The notes under the pieces are model-generated. The model saw only the letters and a list, made by a program, of their open reading frames with translations. It searched no databases and was not told the origin of the DNA. From the NCBI GenBank assembly GCA_033557835.1, contig JAWQRO010000257.1, forward strand, positions 1-45,944: a stretch of 45,944 nt of DNA, in the 5' to 3' direction. Position 1 is the stretch's first letter. Every line of letters starts with the position of its first letter. Positions 37,206-45,944 of this stretch are shown here, in pieces. The position numbers and the translations under genes are program-made. Origin of the DNA: Helochares maculicollis. Lineage: Eukaryota; Arthropoda; Insecta; Coleoptera; Hydrophilidae.

Positions 37206-40200
37206 TATCTATAAAAACAGTCAACACATAATATAATATGCAATATTGAAAATAATTAAAAATTTATATTTTTATTGCCTATTATTCACATTTTGTAACT
37301 ATGTATCTTCATCTTGGTTATTTCAATCAATTCAATTGCAGGAGTCAATTACAAAAATACTTTGAGTTTTCTAGCTACAATCGTATAGTTTTAATAACTA
37401 TTTCCTAGATTTTTACTCTGCATTAGAGTTTTGTTTATATTTTCTTGCTATACATCGTTTATCTAAAAGATCAACTCTCAAGTAGATTTCTGCTAAAGTA
37501 AATGTTATCTATTTAAATAATATAAATCACTATTTAAGTAATATGTATTTTATGTATGCTCAGTCAAGCCAGTGAATTTCGTAGTGCATTTCATTGTTTT
37601 GCGAGTTTGTTATTTGGACAATAACATTATTGTTTTGTATCTTGGGCAATGACACGCCATAACGTGAATGTTATGATCTAGCTTAATTCGTGTAAACTTT
37701 CAACAACTTATAAAGAGATTTCCCTTTTATTGACATTAGCTTGCTTTGTATCCAAAATGTACCTACGCGGAACGAGGGAATCCGCGATGAGGCCCCTTTC
37801 AGAGACAGATTTCTGACGTTTTAATCGGTTTGTTCATTCCGCAAAATCACAATTCTATTCACCACATACTGTGAAACCTAAAGTGTAGATAGTATAGAAC
37901 CACAAACTGTTGATTGCAGTGTTCTATACCCTGAAAGCTGATCAGCACGCACCAATAACAAACAAAATGTTCTCTCAATAGCCTCTCTCCACGAACAGAT
38001 CTTACTTAGATAGATAGGAAAAAGCGCAACAGGAGTTGTAGATAATAACTGAACCTGTATATACAACCTACTCTATTTGCAACGTATCGATATAACCTAT
38101 AATTTAAGCAACTTGCCCTAGAAAGAATCTAGAAGGAATCAATATTTAAACGCAGACTGCGAATTAATGATTGTTTACAGTGTAAATAGAAAGGAAACCT
38201 AATATTTGATTAGTCAAAGATAATTGTTATGATATTTATTTTATATATCCTGCGGATTCTGCGATAATGCCATTTTTAACACATAAGCCATAATTTAATC
38301 ATTAATCATTCTCGTTACAATTCTAGCAATGCATGTGTATTTTCTAACTAATTTATCGTTTCGACAAATTCTGTTTTAATAAATTCTATTTTAATAAATT
38401 CCTCTTTTATATGTCAAGGTATAAGCATTATCTGCTTCAATTGCTTTTTACCCTTTCACAAGCTCATTAGATTTTCTCCAAATTCTTGCAAAACAACTCA
38501 AAGCAAATGGAAAATGGCATTTAGACACTTACTTTCTATCTTGAATCATCGGCAGAACAATACAATACAATAAAAGAGACCGGCCATTAATCCATTATCA
38601 ACTCTTCTTTGTAATCGGCCAACGCAACTCCCGCAGTTGCTAAATGTAGTCACTTTTTGTTTCGTTTTTTGCTAAATTAGCAGCTGGTAACGATTGATTT
38701 ATCGCAGAATAAGAAGATTCCTTCCTAAAAGTAAAACTAATTTGCAGAATTACCTTTCTATTTCACATTAGCAACGGATGGCATTGTAAAGCGTGCAGTA
38801 TCGCCCTGATGTTTATGTATATTTAATAGCTGTGAAATTAGAAATCTGTGTGTTCCACCGATTTATTTGTCATTACCTGTCAGAAAATGCTATTCGCGGA
38901 CACCGCTAATATTCCAATTATCCCGATAAAAAAGCATTTTTCCGAAGAGTACCTGACTAGTACTTATCGGTGCTAGTACTTTCTAACACCAGCGTTTTTG
39001 ATACTTTTTGTTGAGCGCAAACTACAAAAGCGGATCTTTAATCTGCGGTCGCCATACCGAAGTAATTGCCAGAATTGCAATGCCAAACATTTTTTTACCT
39101 AGCTTTCGTGAAAAATGTTACGAAAGGACCATTTCTACACAATTGAGCTAAATAGGTTCCGTATTACATTTTGTAATTGGCTGCACGTCTTCAGGTTCTT
39201 CTTTTAGAATATCAAGACGCTTAATAACTTTTTTAATGGTTTGCTTGCTGGTGGTCTTCGAGTATCTTACTAACTCTTGGCCGCAATTTGTTCTTCTTGA
39301 ATTGAGTTCAATTGAAGCCGTTATGAATTAAAAGAAACTCAAGTACTTCCAAGGCGAAGCCTTGATCCCAAAATCTAACTTGTGCTTTCCTCCTGAAAAC
39401 TGGGTTAATTAATGATGCATTTGGATACCCTCCAAAATAGGTTAACCATTAATAAACTGTTCGTTCCATCGGTCTATTTCGAACCCATTGTTTTCAACTA
39501 CTTATTTTGGAACCACTATTGTTAACATTTCTACCCTTAGAGTCCAATGATTACTAGCTTCTCACATTTTTATTTAAATAATACAACGTAATAGAATTTA
39601 CAGACTTTATAAGTTCAGCATTTTAAGTGTGTTAGCTGAAAAGCTAATTCATAAAAATCATTATTATTGGACTAAGCAATTACAGTTATTTCAATTGCTT
39701 TGATGAACCGTAGCTTTAGACTGATCCTTATCTGAATTTGCTTAATTTTCAATCATTTTGTTTGATATGCTTCTATTTGCTTTATTTTTTAATGCAGGCC
39801 GCCGTTGCGATTTCAATTTTACTTTCCCACGCCATAACTCTTGTTTTTATTGCTCCTCTAAATAGTTTTATACTGAGCGAAAAATATTAAATATTTCGAT
39901 TTGCAACAATTATATTTCTCTCTTTGCTGCAAAGTTATCAAAGGATACTGTCAGTGGTGAAAACAATTTTCAATGATGTTTTGCAAATGTAAAAATCATT
40001 CAAAATATTCAAGATACATTGTGTAATTATACTGTTTTAACGTATTCCATATTTGCTGTAGACATGTAGTACATTTATTGATATATTGCAATAAATTATT
40101 AAACGAATCTATTAATAGTGATGCTTTTCGAGTATCAAAGACAAAATTTCGATGGTACAGCTATAATCTTGTAGTGGCAAAAACTTAATCTAACCTGAAA

Positions 40201-40207
40201 CAAACTA
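37206..40207 (+). other. Fhos intron between the two mariner copies
   Basis: About 3 kb of AT-rich sequence. It contains a minus-strand open frame at 39148-39327 with a Lys/Glu-rich, coding-like composition, described as a finding. A minus-strand frame at 37878-38066 has no recognisable motif. I see no supported exon of the host gene. Confidence 0.45.
39148..39327 (-). other. Unidentified minus-strand open frame, 59 codons
   Basis: The frame has no ATG start and is bounded by stops. It reads ELVRYSKTTSKQTIKKVIKR followed by an acidic LKEEPEDVQPITK, an amphipathic helix-like pattern with low random-sequence character. It could be a fragment of a transposase or gag-like protein. I cannot name a family, and the neighbouring frames give no continuation. 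Confidence 0.25.
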
Positions 40208-41314
40208 TTGGGTTGTTTGGAAAGTTTGTTCGCTTAATTCGTTAGTTCACATTTCTTCACTTTTCATGACGTAGATTCTCTTCAAACACTATCGTTACTT
40301 CTTCCTATATTTTGTCTAAATTGTTCGCTATTTCTTACTTGTGTTCTTGTTGTCATCGTGAGTGGTTATAACGTCTTAGAAAAAGTTTTAAAAAGTAAAA
40401 ACCATGAGTGAAAAAGGGCATTTTTGACATATTCCTACTGGCGACGTTTCCGTAACGGATGCTCCTAGATCAGGGCGGCCAAAAGAAATTGTTTCCGTGC
40501 AATTGAGAGATTTAGTTATCGTTAATTCTTGCGTAACAGTTAGGAAAATAGCTGAAAGTATCCAAAAGTCAGTGTCAACTATTCACGGTGTTATATAAGA
40601 GCTCAGATTTGTGAGTAAAGTCGATATGCTCATGAAATAAAAAGACACCATTTGTTAAAGATCGTATCGCAGAAGATGAAAAGTTGATTGTTTATAACAA
40701 TATGACGCGCAAAAGATCATGAGAAAACCTGATGAACCCCCTTAATTCCCCTCTAAAGAGGACTTTCGCATCAGTAAGGTACTGTTGTCAATTTGGGGGA
40801 TCAAAAGGGTAGACTTTATCGAGGTTTTTCTAACAAATCAAACAATTAGTGCTTATATTATATCGTGTAATTGGATAGATTGTAGGCGGCATTGAAAAAA
40901 AAACGGTCTAGGGTCATAAATCGGGTTAACGTCATCTTTCACCATGATAAAGCGCGTCCGCCCACAGTCTTATTGACTTGTCAGAAACTGTCGGACTTGG
41001 GTGAGAAGTTTTACCTTACCCACCGTATTTCCCAGACTTCATACCTTTCGATTATCACCTATCTCGCAATCTGAGCAACTATTTGAGGGGTCTGGAGTAC
41101 CGAAACGACGAGGAAGTGAAAAACGACGTACAGCGCTTTTTTTCAAAGAAACCTTGCAAGTTTTATGGGAGAGAAATTAAACAGTTCCCAGAGAGGTGGG
41201 AAGAGGTTATATAAAATGAGGTAGATTACATAAATAATTAATAAAATTGTTTTGTTATAAAAAAAATGTGAATAAATTTCTTTAAAAAACCGAACCAACT
41301 TTCCAAACATTCAA
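40208..41314 (+). mobile_element. Decayed mariner-family DNA transposon, copy 2
   Basis: 1,107 bp between TA dinucleotides (40206-40207 and 41315-41316). The terminal inverted repeats match: the left reads TTGGGTTGTTTGGAAAGTTT and the right, reverse-complemented, reads TTGAATGTTTGGAAAGTTGG. Internally the + strand reads a broken mariner transposase: an ATG at 40404, TDAPRSGRPKEIVSVQLRDL (GRPK linker), KIAESIQKSVSTIHGVI, a RKPDEP remnant, and the eroded catalytic region around 40935-40965 (FHHDKARP). Several stops and frameshifts follow. It belongs to the same family as the copy at 36160-37205 but is more complete at its 5' side, and it lies in the opposite orientation in the same intron. Confidence 0.93.
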
Positions 41315-42971
41315 TATAATGGGTTAGCTGTCAAATGTTGAAGCTTCATATTTTATCGTACAAAAAACTGAATAAGGGGCTATGAAACGATAGATACGAA
41401 CCACATATATATTTGACTCAGCTCAAAATGCAAATTGCAATATTCTGTTGGATTTTGTTATCTAAGATAGTCAAAGATTATTTTTTCCAAAAATTTTGTA
41501 CTGCAATCCACATAAGCCAGTGTAAAAGATAAAGATAGGACAAACAATTTTGCATTCAGTAAAACCAGATCGTCATCTAAATATTGATAGTATGCTTGGC
41601 TTATATTGGAATGATTCAATATGAATTCCTACCGCTGAAAATTGTTTTACTCAGTTTGATCGTATAATATGAGAATAGAACACCATAAAGATTACCCAAT
41701 CAAAAACCCATTATGAAGTTTAAAATTTCTTTCGCATCCACCCTACTTTCCTAATGCAGTACCATCGGATTTTTATATTTTCAGATTTTTTTAACAATTC
41801 CTTCGTAGCAAAATGACTGTTCTAAAAATGTAGTTGCAAAATATGTTAATTCGAAACCATCAAGGCAATAAATTAAAGTATGATCAAAAAGAACATTAGT
41901 AGCGATAGTAGTTATAAAATTTAAATATTATAAATGTAATAAAATTCTATTTCTGCGTATGAAAAAACGATATCTCTGATGTATACCGTAATAATTATCT
42001 GTATGAAACTTACTCTGATTATTTAAATGTACAAATAGATTTTGAAGAAAGTGTAGATTTCGCAGTATAAGCGAAAACCAGGAAAAAAATTTAGCAGATT
42101 TTTCAAGACGCTCAATATTTACAAGTAGATAATGTCCGAAATTGGGATTAAGCTCAGCAAGACAAAGAAAGTGCTGAAGGGAGAAAACACTGGTTGAGTA
42201 GTCTAAATAAATTAAAATATACATAAACAGTAGTCACTCGTTTATTGTCTTGTCCGCGCTAATTTTTACAGACTTAAACAATTCGAAATTTAAAATAAAA
42301 AGTTAGGTGCTTAACTAATACAAATCTCAACTACTATGAATTATATGTATAATTTGGATTAGGCTTCTAACATGGAAAAATATTCTGCTTTAACATCCAT
42401 TAAACCTCTAACCTTTCGATATATTTTGCTGTTAAAAGCCCTTAATTAATGAGCGAAGCTGGACAAAGCAAGGTGTTCTGGGATGTAAAACACTAAACTT
42501 GATTTTCATATGAGAAAAATGTGTCTGGATGTTAAAACTTATATGTTTCTTGATGTCTGACCATTCTTGACCTGACCAAACCTAAACTATATTTTCATAA
42601 AATAAATAGCTATTTCTAACAGAATTTTCTCATTTGCTTTGCACTGCAGATTTTGTTTAATTAAGAGCGATAGCCTAAAATGTATTAAACATAACTTATA
42701 TATGAAACATTCAAACAAAAAAGGCATAAAGTTAATGTGGCGCTGTTATAGAGAAACGGCGTATCAAAAATTGTCATATTCTATATAGTTACCCGCAATA
42801 TATGAAGAAAGGGTAAAATCCATTACATTAAGTTTTGTAAAGTTTTATATTAGTCAAATAATGAAAAAACTTACCTTGTACATTAATGCTTATAAATTTT
42901 TATTGTACATTATCCTCCTCAACAGGAACCTAATTTTCAGAATACTAACAGCATTTTTTCTATTGTTTCAG
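41315..42971 (+). other. Fhos intron, last part before the FH3 exon: no gene seen
   Basis: AT-rich sequence ending in the acceptor tract TTTTTCTATTGTTTCAG. The minus-strand frame at 41928-42224 has no family resemblance. Confidence 0.5.
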
Positions 42972-43625
42972 AAAAACTTTACAACTCGGAAGGACGCGAG
43001 CTACGACGTGCCTTATTTTCTCTGAAACAAATCTTCCAAGAGGATAAAGACTTAGTGCACGAATTTGTCCAAAACGACGGACTATCATGTCTCATCAAAG
43101 TTGGCTCAGAAGCGGATCAGAACTACCAAAATTATATTCTAAGAGCGTTGGGGCAGGTCATGCTCTACGTCGATGGTATGAATGGTGTCATGGAACATAA
43201 CAAGACGGTCCAATGGCTTTACTCGTTAATCTCGTCCAAATTTCGACTTGTCGTCAAAACAGCCCTCAAGCTGCTTTTGGTGTTTGTGGAATACACGGAC
43301 TCCAACTGCATGTTGCTCATAAAAGCCATCCACACGGTCGACTGTTCGCAAGGCTTCCTGCCTTGGTACAATATTATGAAGCTGTTGAAGGATTTTGATT
43401 CCGCTGACACCGAATTGCTCATTTACGCAACTACTTTAATTAATAAGTGCTTGAACGGAGTACCTGACCAAGATACCTATTATGACCAAGCTGACTCCTT
43501 GGAAGAGCAAGGGATCGAGGCCATTATACAGCGGTACATGTCTAAACCTGGAACTGATTTGGATCTACTGCAACAGTTTCAAATTTACGAGGCTGTCTTG
43601 CAGTATGAAGATGGAGAAGACAAAG
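42972..43625 (+). CDS. Fhos: Fhos, FH3/DID (armadillo-like) domain exon
   Basis: A 654-nt exon starting after TTGTTTCAG (42963-42971) and ending at G|GTAGCT (donor 43626). AA completes GAA from the previous exon, then 217 codons follow. The protein matches FHOD1/FHOD3 closely along its length: KLYNSEGRELRRALFSLKQI, FQEDKDLVHEFVQNDGLSCL, NYILRALGQVMLYVDGMNGV, VKTALKLLLVFVEYTDSN, LINKCLNGVPDQDTYYDQAD and GTDLDLLQQFQIYE. This is the helical FH3/diaphanous-inhibitory domain, which in FHOD formins folds back on the C-terminal DAD to hold the protein inactive. FHOD formins organise unbranched actin and, in flies, are known from muscle sarcomeres and tracheal tubes. The frame has no stops. Shorter open frames over the same bases are shadows. 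Confidence 0.98.
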
Positions 43626-43888
43626 GTAGCTTTTATTTCTCCCTGTATAAATTTATTTCTTCATGCTCAAAATGATTCTATATCGGCGAAAGCTCAGATT
43701 TGAAACATAAAATGATTGTCATTACATTGGTTTGTTAAATCTTATAATCTCCCGACTTTAAACATCTATTGAAGAGCAACAAGCTTGTACTTAAAAATCA
43801 TAGTCTTAGTCATATACATGCACAATTATAATGTTCATTTGATTTTTATATGTGCAGTATTGTTAAGATTTACATCACATTTTTTTAG
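43626..43888 (+). other. Short Fhos intron (263 nt)
   Basis: Donor GTAGCT, acceptor CATTTTTTTAG. The reading frame would run to a stop at 43673-43675 if the intron were retained, giving a protein that ends soon after the FH3 domain. Confidence 0.85.
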
Positions 43889-44155
43889 GGCAACCGATGA
43901 GACATCTCGATGAAAGCATCAGAAAAACTCTACGAAACAGAAAATCAGTAACTGATTCTGCGGAAAGAAGAAAAAGCAGAAGGCACTCAACTGGGACCAC
44001 ACCGGTTCACTCGGGCTTAAATAATAACAGCATCGCAAATAACAACTTCAAAAATTTGGCTCTTCAAGCCAACACCGAGGATGATGATGAATCTTCCAGT
44101 TCACATTCAGACATAAATTCAAATCTTAATGGCAGCTACAAGGAGAATAATAAAG
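43889..44155 (+). CDS. Fhos: Fhos, basic Ser/Arg linker exon after the FH3 domain
   Basis: A 267-nt exon after the acceptor TTTTTTTAG (to 43888), ending at AAAG|GTAATT (donor 44156), phase 1. GG completes a Gly codon from the previous exon; the reading is then QPMRHLDESIRKTLRNRKSV and a basic stretch SAERRKSRRHSTGTTP, followed by an Asn/Ser-rich and acidic low-complexity tail (EDDDESSSSHSD). In FHOD proteins this position is the linker between the FH3 domain and the later coiled coil and FH1/FH2 domains. The paired RRKS and RRHST motifs fit basophilic kinase sites (R-R-x-S/T), an inference only. The next exon is not found in the remaining 1.8 kb, so the gene runs past the window. Confidence 0.93.
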
Positions 44156-44489
44156 GTAATTATCTTATATTTTGGATTGTCTACGATTTATGCAATACAT
44201 GTAAACGTTCGCGTTAGATGTATATGTCAGTTTTTTGGTGTTTTATTTTATTTCTTGAATGTTAATACTATTTATTTAGTTTTTTTAACCCAGTTTTAAG
44301 CCAAACTTAAGAGTCGCTCTTACAATAACAATTACATTGATTGAAAATAGTGAGTTAGTTCTATGAACGAACCTTTACCTTAGCTAACAGTAAAATTATT
44401 AGATTGGACCGAAAGCTTTGCATTTTTACGGCAATAAAATCCAACACATACTATTCAATTTAATCGGAATAATTCGAATCAGCGTCCTT
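44156..44489 (+). other. Fhos intron following the linker exon
   Basis: AT-rich intronic sequence beginning with the GTAATT donor. No exon is seen. Confidence 0.6.
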
Positions 44490-45137
44490 TAAACACAGAG
44501 AAACAGGATGATTCGTCAGCGAAAAAATTGGGTGCTTGGGATTCGATGAAATGGACACAGGTTGTTTTCTTCTGGACATGATTGTTCTATAGATGAGAAA
44601 GTTGTCGACATGTATGAAAAGGTAGCAATTGGTTGGCGATAGATATGGGGATTATGCTGGGATTCGTTCAGGGATTTATAAAGGTGTAACCCGGCTTTAT
44701 CATGTAATAACATTGACCAACGTCTGGTAAACAATGGCGGCTGCAGCTGAAGCAATTTTTGGCACAATAAGTTGATTTTCTCATAGGAGTACTGTGATAA
44801 GTTGTGTGGATTACCCCAGTTGTCGCCCAGCACACTATAACCTGCGAAAAATCAAACATTTTAATCAAAATCTCCAGACCGAAACAACCGCTGCACAATG
44901 ATTTTATCAACACTATTTGGTGCCCCAAACTGCATTAATTTTTTTAGCCGTCTCGGCAGCGCTTTGTCCTGACGAGAACTCATAAAAGAGAATCGCCTAA
45001 AACTGTTCCTTTGACATCTTGAAAATTATCTGTGAAAATATAGAAAAATTAATGGTTATGGAAAAAGGAAAAATATTATCTTATAGTGAAGAAAATTTAA
45101 TACAAGACAAACATGCAAAACTTTTGTTCCAACCTAC
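44490..45137 (-). mobile_element. Internally deleted mariner of the Hsmar1/SETMAR-like type
   Basis: Read on the minus strand, the copy begins near 45137 with an inverted-repeat-like TAGGTTGGAACAAAAGTTTT. It then has an ATG at 45017 (MSKEQF, stop, AILFYEFSSGQSAAETAKKI), the helix-turn-helix opening of a mariner transposase, and VQRLFRSGDFD. The middle of the transposase is then missing: the sequence jumps to VIVCWATTGVIHTTYHS, the ITAEKYCQ-like LLCQKLLQLQPPL, the eroded catalytic MLLHDKAGLHL and, after frameshifts, a C-terminal HFIESQAPNFFA block. These blocks match mariner transposases in order. The far (3') inverted repeat is not visible, so the left boundary is approximate. This is a different mariner lineage from the two copies at 36-41 kb. 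Confidence 0.87.
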
Positions 45138-45582
45138 TTAAAAAAAATTCAAAATGATAGTTTCTGCGAAACACCCTCTCAACTTCTTGTGCACAAAATT
45201 TTCATGATTTTAAAGTTTTAAATGAAATCTGATAAACCTAGAGATCGTTTGAACTATAAAAAATTTTAAATTGTAAGATATTCACTTTTATATAAAAAGT
45301 TTAAAAATTGAAGGCAAACAACAATATTGTGTCATAATATACAAAAGCAGTAGAGTAGTAGAGTAGGCAATATACTTATGCACCCACAACTCAAATATGA
45401 AATATATAAAATTACCCACTGTATAATAATATTTGAACATATTTATTTAATCGAAGATCATTTTTATTACCAAAAGCATTAGTATTGTAAACAATAGTAA
45501 AACAATAGCTTCTACGGAAAAGTTAATAACTCGACCAATAAGAGGTATATTTTAAAAATTTCTGTTAAAAACTAAGTTGGCG

Positions 45583-45586
<4 letters not shown>
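45138..45586 (+). other. Fhos intron between two mobile elements
   Basis: AT-rich sequence. I see no exon or RNA gene in it. Confidence 0.5.

Positions 45587-45635
<49 letters not shown>
45587..45635. repeat. (TA)24 microsatellite
   Basis: An uninterrupted TA run directly abutting the GAT-repeat tail of the LINE at 45636. The LINE may have inserted at the run, or the run may have grown from the junction. Confidence 0.95.
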
Positions 45636-45637
<2 letters not shown>

Positions 45638-45944
45638 TCATCATCATCCTCATCATCATTATCAGCCATATCAACCTGTATTTCAAGGTGAGGCCTCCTT
45701 AATTAATTATTTAGTTATTATTTTTTTTTAACTTTTATTTTTTTACACAATGTTGTTTGCGTGCTTCTACTTCTTCTGAAGAGGGGATGTCTTAGTATAT
45801 TTTTACGTGGTTATCCCACCACTTGCCGTGTGTATTCTTGTTCCAGCAACTTCCATTTATTGCGGTTTCCGGCTAGCCTGAACCAGGTTGTTCCTGCAAG
45901 TCTTCTGATGTCTCGGTCCCATCTGTCTTTGGGGCGTTTTCTGG
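45636..45944 (-). mobile_element. 3' end of a non-LTR retrotransposon (RTE-like LINE), cut by the window edge
   Basis: Minus strand. The last 43 codons of a LINE polyprotein run from 45942 to 45814 with a stop at 45813-45811. They carry RPKDRWDRDIRRLAGTTWFR, then AGNRNKWKLLEQEYTRQ. The pattern RPxxRWxxDIxxxAGxxWxxxAxxRxxWxxLxxxY is typical of the C-terminus of RTE-type and related LINE proteins. After the stop comes an A-rich 3' UTR and a terminal GAT-trinucleotide tail (the TCATCATCATC run at 45635-45665 on the + strand), as is usual for LINEs ending in short tandem repeats. The visible coding part has no stop or frameshift, so this may be a young copy. The rest lies beyond the window. Confidence 0.82.

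Noticed and set aside
43213..43422. Open frames on both strands over the FH3 exon
   Set aside because: They overlap the conserved Fhos exon in other frames and have no resemblance to known proteins; they are shadows.

Overview
This 45.9-kb window is AT-rich eukaryotic DNA from an insect, most likely a higher fly (Brachycera). The evidence is one conserved spliced gene, very long AT-rich introns, decayed mariner transposons, jockey- and RTE-like LINE fragments, and TA microsatellites. The species cannot be fixed from the sequence. It contains no bacterial operons, no CRISPR array, and no rRNA or tRNA gene that I can recognise.

One gene explains almost the whole window: the + strand formin Fhos (the fly FHOD1/FHOD3 orthologue). 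I could reconstruct six coding exons by hand from translation, splice dinucleotides and phase: 399-607, 21887-22181, 22770-22932, 28883-28941, 42972-43625 and 43889-44155. The last three form the shared body: the end of the GTPase-binding region, the armadillo-like FH3/DID domain, and a basic Ser/Arg linker. The gene continues beyond the right edge, where the FH1, FH2 and DAD regions must lie.

Two different N-terminal arms converge on the 59-nt exon at 28883, and both end in phase 2. One is the exon at 399-607, which reads like the C-terminal half of the FHOD GTPase-binding domain; its upstream exons lie left of the window. The other is a pair of exons (21887 and 22770) that starts with its own ATG behind an in-frame stop. 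It encodes an acidic, Ser-rich leader that does not resemble that domain. This predicts an internal promoter and a formin isoform whose conventional GTPase-binding domain is replaced. It is the most interesting biological signal in the window.

Layout: 1-398 upstream intron; 399-607 GBD exon; 608-28882 intron of the long isoform, holding a 23-bp minisatellite (8168-8297), a jockey-like LINE remnant (about 10710-11330), a (TA)22 run (15147-15190), a less AT-rich block with GAGAATTCTC repeats and an orphan reading frame (16.2-18.2 kb), and the alternative first exons. The span 28942-42971 is an intron carrying two related mariner copies in opposite orientation (36160-37205 minus, 40208-41314 plus). 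The exons at 42972 and 43889 follow. The last intron holds an internally deleted, Hsmar1-like mariner (about 44490-45137, minus) and the 3' end of a LINE (45636-45944, minus).

The rest is AT-rich intronic sequence. I see no second functional gene on either strand. Short open frames there are listed only where composition or context makes them worth a look.
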